Made by a program: the position numbers and the translations under genes. The notes beneath the pieces are model-generated. The model was not told the origin of the DNA and did no database searches. It saw only the letters and a program-made list of their open reading frames with translations. DNA of 64,000 nucleotides from Verpa conica (taxonomy: Eukaryota; Ascomycota; Pezizomycetes; Pezizales; Morchellaceae), in assembly GCA_033030425.1 (NCBI GenBank), contig JAUFSD010000004.1, positions 62,001 to 126,000 on the forward strand, given 5' to 3'. Of this stretch, positions 22,080 to 32,857 are shown piece by piece; the stretch's first letter is position 1, and each line of letters opens with the position of its first letter.

Positions 22080-22216
22080 TATACTCGGGTGGGCAAATGG
22101 GAAGGGGGAGCACTTTGTTAATGACTTCTAATTTGGCCTGATTTAGTAAACCTGGCGCGACCCCGCCAATACATTTGAGACTTGTATTCTTAGGTCTTTT
22201 TGCCTACCCGAGTATA
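22080..22216. mobile_element. MITE with TA target-site duplication (Tc1/mariner-like)
   Basis: The 133-bp element (22082-22214) begins TACTCGGGTGGGCAAA and ends with the near-complement TTTGCCTACCCGAGTA. It is flanked by TA at 22080-22081 and 22215-22216. The inverted repeats differ at one position in 16. TA duplication points to the Tc1/mariner superfamily. The interior has no coding potential. A related motif, CTACTCGGGGTAGGCA, occurs twice near 23.5 kb. Confidence 0.65.
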
Positions 22217-22690
22217 TACCTCCTAGTGCGTAGATCACTAGTACCAATAGCAGACTCGTATATCCTCCTAACGTAGTATTCCGGCCACGATCTGGCATCT
22301 CCGTTGGCTGTTTAAAATATGATTGATATTTAAGGACAGAAGCTACAGGGGATGTAGGGCGCGATGGGAAATAATCTACTGGGGAAATTAGGATTTTGGT
22401 TCTCCGATGATTGGGGGTTATGGGCAGAGGTAAGCTCTAAAGGCCGGGACTCGCTAGGGTGGCGAGAGGTTACTCATAGGTAGAGGTACAGGCATGGTCT
22501 GAAAGGCTCTTCCGGAGCCCAGAAGAATGCATAACTAGGCTACTTGCTAATTATTTAGGCTTAGTTGGCAACGCTTAACGAAAAGCGAAAACAATGCGGT
22601 TCTTTCTAGCTCAATGACTTTTATTTTTATTTTTTAGAATTGTGCGTGGTTCGAGTACCTTAGCCTTTGGACTCCATGTACTTGTGATTA

Positions 22691-22710
22691 ATTCATTCAT
22701 TCATTCATTC
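22691..22710 (+). repeat. (ATTC)5 microsatellite
   Basis: Five perfect ATTC units in intergenic DNA, about 145 bp beyond the 3' end of the hydrophobin-like gene. Confidence 0.9.
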
Positions 22711-22854
22711 AAACTCAATGACTAATTGGGTAATAGTTAAAATTAACATTAATATCTGTCAACTTCAAAAGCTCAATCCCTCCCCCTCCCCCAAATAGAA
22801 GCTTTGATCTGTGTTTGCATTTCTCGAATACCCCAGGATTAATCCTCAATCAGT

Positions 22855-23242
22855 TCATGCACAATTCGTGCCGGTTAAGCTCTGCCATTCAAGATATTAG
22901 CACATGTATCTATGCGACTTCTGATGAGGCAACTTACGTCCTCGACGAGTTCATCGCAGCAAAGCGTTTCTTGGTCCTCCGGGCACGAATCAACAATAGT
23001 GGTGCCTATAATATAGAAGAGCAAATAATGAGCTTGTATTTTGGTCATTTGGGGAATAAAGCCTTCTTACAGTCATTGCCTGTCAAAGTAGATGTAGCAG
23101 TATCTGATTCTAGATCATCGGTGATAGAGGATGACGCGCAACAGAGGGTCTGCTTTTCGCATACCGCCTCTGCTTGAGGGAGTGCAATAGCACTAGCCAT
23201 CGTGATGAGAAGAGCTGCGGAAAGAACAGTAGAAAAACGCAT
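22855..23242 (-). CDS. Small secreted eight-cysteine protein, hydrophobin-like
   Basis: Three exons on the minus strand (23071-23242, 22938-23005, 22855-22881) join in phase to 88 residues. Introns are 23006-23070 (65 nt) and 22882-22937 (56 nt, GTAAGT...CAG). Residues 1-19 (MRFSTVLSAALLITMASAI) form a clear signal peptide. The mature part has eight cysteines in the hydrophobin order C-CC-C-C-CC-C with spacings C-X5-CC-X22-C-X6-C-X7-CC-X12-C. Hydrophobins are amphipathic coat proteins of aerial hyphae and spores. The C4-C5 gap (6) is shorter and the C5-C6 gap (7) longer than usual, and the protein ends one residue after C8. It could therefore be an atypical hydrophobin or another small cysteine-rich effector. 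In single-frame view the gene looks like a 65-residue protein with only half the cysteines. Confidence 0.65.
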
Positions 23243-23483
23243 TTTGGTTGTTGGGAGTTGTGTTGGCCTAGTTGTGTGCTTAGGGTATTAATGAACTGCT
23301 GGTGGGTTTGACGCTGGTTGAGAGAGTTGAGTTATAAAAGGGTTTTACTAGTGCTTTGCTAAAAGACGAGATAGAAGAAGAGGAGGTATAAGGATCTTGG
23401 GAGATGAGAGTATGTTGCTAACTGAAGAACGAAGGAGACAGGAGAGTAGGTCTTCTTATATAGATAATCTCCCTCTAGATAGT

Positions 23484-23678
23484 CTACTCGGGGTAGGCAC
23501 CAAATACCTGAAAATGTAAGTCTTAGCTTAATTAGATAGGATTTTCTCTAGTGAGTAAATGCATCTTCAATTTGTGGGAATGAAATCCGTACCCTCTGGC
23601 ACTCTGATCATGCCTGGTCTGAAGATGCGAGTCTCATAGGCATGGGTTAGGTCTAGATTTTTCTACTCGGGGTAGGCA
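23484..23678 (+). repeat. Two direct copies of CTACTCGGGGTAGGCA, 179 bp apart
   Basis: Copies lie at 23484-23499 and 23663-23678. Each is followed after about 15 bases by a similar AAATGTAAGT motif, so the similarity extends beyond the 16-mer. The motif resembles the ends of the TA-flanked MITE at 22082-22214 and may be debris of that family. Confidence 0.5.
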
Positions 23679-25063
23679 AAAGGAAGTTGTAAATGTAAGT
23701 TTCAAAAAATATAAAGTAGTAGATTCACTTATAGGCCAGGAAAAATCAGAATCAATTACCGCCTTGAAGTTATTTTGGCTCGATACCCGTAGACGTAGGC
23801 ATGGAATACCAAAAGCGCAGGTATTATTCCGTAGATCGGAGGTACATCTTACTTACTTGAGGTCATGTCATCCAACTCAAGACGACCTCCGACGTGTGTG
23901 TCGCCGTCTGGTGGTGGTTATTGTCTCATTGCCTTGTTGTCCGGCGGGGTTTGCATGCGTGTCTTGAACCTTAGGAATGAAGACTCCTGTATCAACAGCC
24001 ATAACTATTTACTTTTGCTCCAGATTTAGCCCGCAGCTGAGGCCTCATGCCGCCTTCCTAATTGCCCAATACTCTACACACTTGATACTAAGCTAGAGTC
24101 TACTATAGCGTAGACTGGATGTGTTACAGGAAATCATTGGCCGGGTTAGACAGCCAATAAAAGTCCCTTCGCCTAGGACCCCCTGGAGCGATCTTGCCGC
24201 TTAGCTGAGACGGTGCGGCCCGACACTTGGCGTTGATCTTCCGGCCCAGCGCCTAGAATGGGGAAAAGAGCCTCAATCAGACCAAGCGGAACCTCCCACA
24301 GTATGTACAAAACTGGATTAAGCCTTGTATAAGTACTTACACAAGTTATAAAAAAGGTCATTACTGGTAAAGAATGTCATTTTATGCATTGTGACTTTCA
24401 TCCCACCAGTCGGGGGATACACCGGCTGCGGATAGGTATGGTTAGTAGCGGTGAAGGTTTACCGAACAAGGGGGCAGAGAGCGGATAGATATCATGAGTC
24501 TGGGAAACCTTTGTAGGCGTATGAGGTGAGGTTGGACCATCCAAGATACTCAGCTGCAGAAATTGAGCTGTAAAATAACCTGCCACAGCACTCTGACTAT
24601 CAAAGTCACCCCCTATGTACGCCTATATTTAAAGGAAAAGGAAGATATGCACATTTAACCAACTCCCCCGAAGGAAACACTTTCGGGCCAAGTTATATAG
24701 CACCCAACTATTTTTCACCAACTGTAATCCCCTCCAAAAATCCATCCCAGAACGTGGGCCGTAAAAGAGAGCCAGGCTCATGAGTTCGTATTTGACTTTT
24801 GATTATTTTGTCATCATTAGGTAGGAACTCGGGCATTAACCGAGATTCCTACCGCTACAACCCCAGCCAGGCCTAAACACTCCAACAATCCCAAGGATGC
24901 AACCCCGTAAAGCGTTATCAGCAAGATGATGTACTATCGTAGAGCAGTTGTTAGTATTGTAATAATAAGATAGACTGGGGAAGTTTACCTGGTACAGCAG
25001 GTTGAAAGCTACTTTACCACACCACCGACGCCAATAGACAGTGTGAAGGCTGGGAGAGGGTTA

Positions 25064-25477
25064 TTAGGGACAGCAAGGATCGAATCCAGTTAGACAAAAA
25101 CACAGCGAGTACACTCTCCGATCTCTGTTCGTGGCTATGGTATGCTGTGGGTTCCCCGTAAGGCGGTGAGGTTCTCGGGGAAGCAGACAGTAGCGTGGTG
25201 CGTTCTTCTTGTCATTGCCGAGATCCTCACATTTATCATGGCATATGGGGAGAATGGAGCAGCAGCGAGTGTGGGGATTGAATAAACAAACATTGTTGCA
25301 TAAGGAGGGAAGATAGAGGGAGGGGTTGGTGTGATGTCTACACTCACTCGGGTTGCCGAGGTCGGGTATCCTAACGCCAAGAGAGCTATAGTCCAATCGG
25401 CAAGCACGCCGCTGTACTCGGCCCGAAATATCAAAGGCATGAAAATACATTCCGGTTGGGACTATGTTTAAGCGCAT
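25064..25477 (-). pseudogene. Possible remnant of an RTA1-like membrane protein
   Basis: Two overlapping minus-strand frames are rich in hydrophobic residues. In the frame at 25135-25440 the segment from LALGYPTSA to YAMINVRI resembles the RTA1 family stretch that runs from a GYxxR motif through a membrane helix ending YMxxGRI. No start, no splice-supported continuation and no downstream RTA1 motifs could be placed. This is weak pattern resemblance only, and the segment may be meaningless open frame. Confidence 0.2.
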
Positions 25478-25734
25478 AGACCTCTAAGTTATCTAGGTCT
25501 ATTGAAATTTTAAACGCTTTTGTTTAATACACTAAAGTTTTGGCAGTCTTGCCTATAGGTTTTATAGCCGGGGGTCTACACATCGAGAAGTTTGAGTGTC
25601 GTTAGATATAAACTCTGTTGATATTTATTTATATTTTAGAAAGGAAAAATAGTGGTTTACATAAGAGAGCATATCTTTCGTGGAAAAAGAAGATCATAAG
25701 TCAACAAGGTGTCTTGAATATTGAAAGGCGAGTG

Positions 25735-25858
25735 TGAAAATACGGGTGCGAGCAATAGAATGATAGTTCGATAATACGCCTAAAGGAGGGGGGTAAGCCC
25801 GACCTCTTATACCCTACATGCCTATGTGATCGACCGCTGTCGGCCATACTCCAACAGC
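25735..25858. repeat. Dispersed repeat, copy A (about 125 bp)
   Basis: This stretch, from GTGAAAATACGGGTGCGAG to CGGCCATACTCCAACA, recurs in the same orientation at 57258-57396. Most differences between copies are C/T or G/A transitions; there are also small insertions in the second copy. Both copies lie a few hundred bases beyond the 3' ends of large immune-type genes. No terminal structure was found, so its class is unknown. Confidence 0.75.
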
Positions 25859-26253
25859 GAGACCATAGTTAGAAATAAATAAAGCGTGAACCATTAATAC
25901 CTTCCATCGCTTGCCCTACAACCGCCCATTCACGTGTACATAAGAAACATCTCAATGAAATATATCAGAGAACACATAAGGAAAACACTAAAGAAAAGAA
26001 GGCGTTTCTTAACAAAAAAACCAGGAGCTGATGCGTAAATCACCAAGGAAGGGGCACTAGACTATATAACCGAAAAAGAGAAAAGGTGACCAGGAAGAAA
26101 AGGTGGAGGAAGGGCAACAAGAAACTATATCGGGAATTCAAGAATAACGCATTAAGATATCGTTGCTGTAAGTTGTCGAAAGCTGGGATTAAGTGCTAAT
26201 GTAGTCTGGTCAGAAGCTGGGGGGTCGAACTATACCGCACTAAAGATGCCTAC

Positions 26254-29200
26254 CTAGAGACCCATTAAGAGCTTAATGATATCAAGGTTTCCGCCCTGAA
26301 CGGCTGCATGAAAAGCTGTATCACCACTGTAGGTTCTCCCTCTTGCATGGACGTCGGCCTTATTATCCAGTAAAAGCTTGACAATGCGAAGGTTTCCGAT
26401 CTCAGCAGCCGCTTGCAGAGGCGTGTTGCTGGAACCCGAGTATGGTTTTGTGGGGTTGACTTCAGCTCCATTTTCCAATAGCAGCATGACCATGTTAATA
26501 TCCCCCCCCGCGATGGCATTGACAAGGGGTGATCGTTCACCCCCATCAGTATTGACATCGGCCCCTAGATCTAACAGCAACCTGACCATGTTGGTATCCC
26601 CTCCCAGAATGGCCTCGAGAAGGGGTGATCCATCCGTTTTGGCATTGACGTCGGCCCCCAGATCTAACAGCAGTTTGACAATTTCAATGTTTCCACTCCC
26701 AGCAGCGGCTTGAAGGGTTGTTTGGTCACGATTCCCTGCGGATTTTAAATTGACGTTGGCCCCATTGTCTAATAAGAGCTTGAAAATTTCAATGTTTCCA
26801 CTCTTAGCAGCGGCTCCAAGGGCTGTTTGACGACGACCTTCTATGGGGTTTGCATTGACGTCGGCCCCATTTTTTAATAAGAGATTGACAATTTCAATGT
26901 TTCCACCACCAGCGGCAGTCTGAAGGGCTGTTTGATAATATTTGTTTGCGGGTTCTTCGTTGGGGTCGGCCCCATTGTCCAATAACAGCCTGACAATCTC
27001 GATATGCTTTTCAAAAGCTGCTGCATGTAACGGACTTTCGGAGAGGAATCTTTCTTTATTGTTGGGGCTGGCCCCGTTGCCTAATAAGAGCTTAACAATA
27101 TCGGTATGCCCTCCACGCGCTGCAGATAGCAATCCATGAGTACTGAGTTCCACGGATTCCACGTCGGCCCATTTATCTAGTAGGTGCTTAACCAACTCGG
27201 TGTACCCATTCCGTGCTGCTGAAATTAAAGATTTTTCGTAATCAATGCGAGGTTTCGAACTAATATCAGCTATGTGGGATAGTAGAAATCTCACAACATC
27301 GATGTGCCCGCCATCGATCGCTCTTTCAAGTACATATGATAGGTGATGGCAGTCCTCTTCTTTAGGAACTTTAGCATCCCTGTCTAACAAGGACTTTAAA
27401 ATATTAATATGGCCACCGTAGGCTGCCGCGTCCAAGGCCATATCAGGTGTTATCTTAGTGCTGAAATTGTTACCGCTGTTTAAAAAAAGCTCCACAACTG
27501 CAATATGTCCACGACCTGCCGCCGCTTTCAAGGCATCTCTAAGGATCCATATTTTGTCGAGGCCTTCTGAGTTCTGCAATAAGAGCTGTACAATAGCGAT
27601 ATGCCCACCACCAGCGGCAGCTTTCAATACCTCTTCATTATCTTCTGCGTTATCCTGGGTCCTGCTGTCTAATAAGAGCTTTAAGATTTCGATATGTCCA
27701 CCAGCGGCTACGGCTTTTAGTAATTTTTTGGCGTCATATCTTGATGAAGTTGATACAGCGATGCCGTAGGCCTTATTTTTCCACAAGAGTTTGAAAATGT
27801 CGGTATATGCGCCCTCAATAGCCAATTGTAAGGCTCTCAGACAGGTCCCAGTATTCGTAGGGGTGATTTGGGCTCCTGCGCCCAACAAGAGTTGAACAAT
27901 ATCGATATGTCCACATCCAGCGGCTGCCTCCAAGGCTGCCTCCACGTTTACGTGGGCCCATTGGCCTAATAAAAGCTGGACAATATTGATATGTCCAGTC
28001 TCAGCAGCAGCGACTAGAGCAGCCCGACCGTCGGGTTGTGCTGATCCGGGGTTATATTCCAACATTATTTTCACAATATCAATAAACCCTCCCTTAGCGG
28101 CTGCTTGCATTGGTCTTCCGGTACTGGTGTCTGCCCCACTGTCCAATAAAAACTTTAAAATTTCCATATGCCCATTCCCAGCGGCCGCTTGTAAAGCTGT
28201 TTGGCCACCTTCTTTCGCTGCTCCTCTAGCGTTGATTTGGGCCTTGTTCTCTAATAAAAGTCTGACAATGTCGATTTCTCCGCTCTCAGCAGCAGCTTGC
28301 AGCGCTGTTCGGCCCCAATAGAACCCTGCACGGGCGTTCACATTTGCCCCCTTCGCTAACAGCAAGTTGACGATGCTAGCATTTCCGCCTCTAGCTGCCG
28401 CTTGCAAGGCTGTGAGGCCTTTGATTTCAGCTGATTTGTCGTTGACGTTGGCCCCATTGTCTAATAAGAATTGAACAGTATCAATATTCCCGCTCTCAGC
28501 AGCCGCTTGCAAGGCTGTTCGACCACCTTCTACTGCTGGTGGGGCATTAACAATAGCCTTTTTATCCAGCAGAAGCTTGACAAGTGCTGTAGACCCTGCT
28601 TTAGCTGCTGCTTGTAGGACTGTCAGACCATCCTTTCGTGTCCCTGCATTGACGTTGGCCCCGCTTTCCAGGAAGAGCGTTACAATATCGATACGACCGC
28701 TCTCGGCAGCCGCTTGTAAGGCTGTCCGACCGCTATTTTCGGCTGCTTCGGCGTTTACGTCGGCCCCTTCGTCCAATAAAAAACAAGCAATATCGATATG
28801 TCCATGTTGAGCCGCTGCTTCTAAGGCCGTTCGTCCGTTATCGTGGGCGGCTTTTGCGTTTATGTGGGCCCCTCCGTCCAATAGGTGCTTAACAGTATCG
28901 AGATGCCCACCCTCAGCAGCTGCTTGCAAAGCGGTCCGACCATTCAGTTTTGCTGGTTTGGCATTGACGTCGGCCTTATAGTCTAACAGTAGTTTGACAA
29001 GTCTGGTATTCCCCGCCCCAGCCACCGTTTGTAGAATTGTTCGGCCTCCTAACACGCTCAAATACGTTTCTCTAAGAGGGTTAACTGCAACATTCCCACT
29101 TAACAGCAATTCGAAAATCTCAGTATGCCCATCCACAAATGCCGCATGCAGAACTGTTTGTTTTTCATCGTTGGGGGTGTTGATGTCGAAACTTTTGTCG

Positions 29201-31738
29201 AAACCTTTGCCGAGTAACCACCGTACCATACCCACATTACCCGACTTGACAGCAACCAGAAGCGCGGTTTGAAAATCTCTCGTATCTCTGAGGAAAGGGC
29301 TAACTAGGTTCGATTTCCCTGTCTTGACCACCCGTTGCAGCACCGTTTCACCCCTAATAGAAGCCCCAACGTCGACTTTATTCTGTAATAGTATCTCTAT
29401 CGTATCGAGATGACCTAAATCTATCGCTATTTCGAATAGCTCCCCCCTTTTTTGGTTATCTAGCGATCCTATACCACCATCTAGGGACTTTAAAAGCCTC
29501 GAGACAGCCAGGTTGTATCCTTTTTTTGTGGCCTTTAGGAGTAAGGGAAGGAGTTCTCTTTTCGCTGAACTTGGGAGATATTGCGAGATGTCGTTTTTTC
29601 TAATCTGCCTCATCAATGTATTCCTGATACCAGTGGCGTGCCCAAGATCCAGATCTACCCCCAGGGATGAAAACTCGTCTTTTAGTTTCTCGACCCAATG
29701 ATTTGTGTATCCTCGTAGCCATGGGTCCTGTAGGGCGGCATGTGCAGTAGGCCGACTCTTCGGGTCTGCAACTAGGAGACTCTTGACGAATGCTATCTCT
29801 TCTTCGCCAACTGGTAGCGGCGATTTTTGTAGGGGGTCCGTTGGGAATTCTCTTCCTCCACGACAATAATCACCCAAAGAATACATGTCAGTTCCACTTT
29901 CCGAAGATTTCCCTGTCGCCACGCCCGTTTCAGCGTCGAAATCTTGGTAGGCCTCGGTGAAGGGCGTCTCATAGGCTAAAATGGTATGCACTAGAGAGCC
30001 TAATGACCAAATATCCAGTGCAGAGGCGATGAAACCTACTGCGCCCCGGGGTAATACTCCGATTAGCTCAGGAGCAAAGTAGCCTTGGGACCCAGTGACC
30101 GTTTGTAAAGCAGTGTTTTTTGCTATTTTTGATACCCCAAAGTCGGCAATCTTAACCCAAACTGGGTTGAGTGAAGCCATAAGAATATTCTACCAGAAAT
30201 TATCCATTGTCAGCAGAAATATTAGTGCGGACGTGGAAGTCTAACCTGTGGCTTTAGGTCACGGTGGTAAATATCTTTGCTATGCAGCACTACAAGCCCC
30301 TCCAAAATCTGTCTAGTAATCTCTTTGGCCTCTATAATTGCCTCCGGGTTCCCCTCTCTTGGGTCCCTGATATACTTATCCAAGTCCCCAAACTCGATAT
30401 ACTCCATCGCGAGGAATGTATTAATTGAATCTTCATACCAGCCCAAAAACTGCACAAAGAGATGCTCATACTAGACCTGTTAGTGCACCACCCCACGCCA
30501 CATTCAATTATCCAGGGACTTACTCCTCTCAATTTTACCAAAGCTAGTAGCTCCTGTGATGGCTTTTTTCCTTCCGGGGTGGCTCGGGGTATGACTTTCA
30601 CAGCCCTTAATCTTCCTTCATTCTCTCGTCCTGCCCTCTCCTGTAGAAAAACAGCCCCAAAACTCCCACTTCCAATAACTCCCTTCCCTCTCCATGTCGA
30701 TTTTTTCCATAGCCTTCTTGAACTCAAGCTTTCCCACTCGTACGTTTTGTGCACTACATAGCCATCATGAAACTCCGTCTCTAGCTTGTGTTCCTCAAAC
30801 CTTTGCTCTAGATTCACGGGGCTTTCAGGTTTAGCTATTTCGAAGAGGTAATCGTAGGTGGAGTCTTCCTTAGGAGGAGAGATTACACTCGCCAGTAGCG
30901 AGGACTCCGTATCGGATTGATGTGGGTGTTCACTCATAGAGTGTTCGGCAACGGGCGCTACGGAAATTCCCACGACTTGTACTGGGGATTCCATATTTGG
31001 TTGATCTTGGTCATCGCCTACAGGATCGCTGACAGGGGGCTGCGATGCTGAATCCAGGTCTTGTAGCAATGCTGGTCCTATGTAGAGCTTAGTCTGCTGC
31101 TGGTTGTCATCCGTAGAATCTACCGCTACCGGTGTTGAATCGATGGGCTGGGGGGCCGTAATGTGCCCACTCCTCGCACCGATGACACCCCCGAGATCAT
31201 CACTTTTTCCTGACTGAGGAGGCTGCTGCTGCTGTAGAGAATCATCCTCGGGCAATGGCTCGGATGTGAAACCGCGGGTGATAGTAGAGTCTTCTATATG
31301 TGGTTCTTGTGGGGGTGACTGTAGGGGCTTTGTACCCATTTGGGACAAGTCATATCCGCCTACAGACTCAACCGGGGATATTCGTTCTTGGCTGCGGTAG
31401 CTACGCGATGACGATGGTGTAGCAGTAGCCACAACACTCATCTGCTCATCTGATAGACTGACTTTGCTCTTTTGGCGGGCAGCCAACCAGCCCCAGACCC
31501 TCCGGGGACCCCTTTGCTTCCCTGTCCCATCCAAAAGATCTACCCTATCCCTTTGCTGCTCTTGGCCCTGCTGCTGCTGGTGGTGGTGTCTCTGTTCTTG
31601 TTCCTGTCCCTGTTTTTGTTTCTGTTGCTGCTTTTGTTGGTGAGGGGAGATCAATCGCCTGAACACGCCAACGGCGCCGGAGCTCTGCGACGCTTTGGTA
31701 TCCCCTCCGGTCTCTTCTTCTCTAGATTTCGGGCCCAT
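26254..31738 (-). CDS. Protein kinase fused to about 33 ankyrin repeats
   Basis: Exons 30524-31738, 30246-30470 and 26254-30189 (introns of 53 and 56 nt) join in phase to 1791 residues. The N-terminal 300 residues are low-complexity, with a Gln/His-rich tract at about 33-60. A GYVVHKTYEW pre-kinase motif leads into a complete kinase: GSGSFGAV loop, RAVKVIP lysine, HRDLKP (474-479), DFGVSK (496-501), APEL and DIWSLGSLVH. From about residue 690 to the end run some 33 ankyrin repeats of the ALQAAAESGNIDIVQLLL type. The kinase keeps all catalytic motifs and should be active. Its two introns sit at the same codons as in both halves of the tandem kinase gene, and some stretches are identical at DNA level (TGGGTTAAAATTGCCGACTT). 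The ankyrin array likely provides partner or substrate binding. The biological role is unknown; sensor-kinase function is inference. Confidence 0.9.
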
Positions 31739-32857
31739 TTTGTACCAAACGATGATAGTACGATGTAAAATATCCCTAACCGAGTTAGCTGTTTATTCAA
31801 ATAATACTTCCGAGAGTTATGTGCATACAACGGATTGCAGAAGTCGTCGGGATAGGCCTGAAATTGACTGCTCTTGATTTCGTTGATCGTTCTCCGCTCA
31901 GTGATGAAGTGCTATATCGATTTTTGTTTACTAAATGGTGATGATTGCTTCCTGCTCAGATGGTGAAGTGTTCCCCCTCTCCGCTACCATCGCCTCATGA
32001 CCCTTGGCAGAGTCGACTGCCAATGACAGGCTGGCCGGCCGGTTGGTGATTGGATGTGTTTGACCCAAGGCAACAAGGCCTAGCCTAATTGACAGCCATG
32101 CAGGCAGTCACGTGCCCTGAAAGGAAACCTCATCTCGCCCTGTATCAATGGGACCTGGCCAGACCTACGGAGAGTACCCTATCGAAATCCTCACGATATA
32201 TGGGTAGGGTTCCAATTGAGCTGGGTGGTTGTATCCAGAGTTCAGCCAATCGGAAAGAGCCGCAAAGTTGTTTTCCCACAGCCCTACCCGGCCAACCCCC
32301 GAAATTACCACGGAAAGGACGAGATTTGATAATAGAAAGCCGTGACGATGGGGAGTCCTTTATTAGATTGTAATATTACCTAGGGCAAGATATGTACAAG
32401 GTTGTAACCACTAACCTCATGGGATAAATAGAACATCTGTGGGATAACAATTTAATAGAGCGGAATAGAGTAAGAAAATTGTTCTTAACTCCCGTTTAGA
32501 GAAACCCTGCTTCTTTCTCAGGGTTGGCGGTGTATCGAGAGACCAACTTAATATAAACAAGATCGAGCTAACCCCAGAACCCCAGAACAAAAGCAAAACC
32601 CCACGCGCTATCCCACGATCGCATAAGATAAGCAAAAGAAACGTAGCCGAGAGCCGAACGGGATACCGAAGGTCAGAGACAGGGGTATAGAGGATATGGG
32701 CCAGAGCCAAGGATGTAAATTAATAGCGGACACGGGAATAAAGAGCAGAAGATACAAAGTAAAGTCTAGTGTCAAAACAATTCAGCTCCTGGAACAGTAG
32801 AAATAAATATCTCTCAAAATCCTCACCTTCCGGGAATAGCCCTCGCCGTATCCCCCC
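31739..32857. other. Upstream region of the kinase-ankyrin gene; no gene seen
   Basis: This stretch separates the 5' end of the kinase-ankyrin gene from the 3' end of the membrane-protein gene. Open frames at 32089-32373 and 32417-32710 have no motif I recognise. Confidence 0.5.

Larger units (their letters stand above)
19818..22854. other. Gene-poor interval with two MITEs
   Basis: The first few hundred bases are the upstream region of the TPR-CHAT gene. Two MITEs (20344-20446 and 22082-22214) and a tetranucleotide repeat are annotated separately. Small open frames near 20484-20812, 20866-21169 and 21367-21558 carry no motif I recognise. Confidence 0.45.
23243..26253. other. Gene-poor interval
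   Basis: This contains the promoter side of the hydrophobin-like gene, two copies of a 16-bp motif, a possible membrane-protein remnant at 25064-25477 and one copy of a dispersed repeat at 25735-25858, each annotated separately. I see no other gene. An open frame at 23764-23967 has no motif. Confidence 0.45.

Noticed and set aside
22691..22710. ATTC repeats as a CRISPR-like or regulatory array
   Set aside because: Simple microsatellite of four-base units without spacers. No CRISPR array was seen anywhere in the window, and none is expected in a fungal genome.
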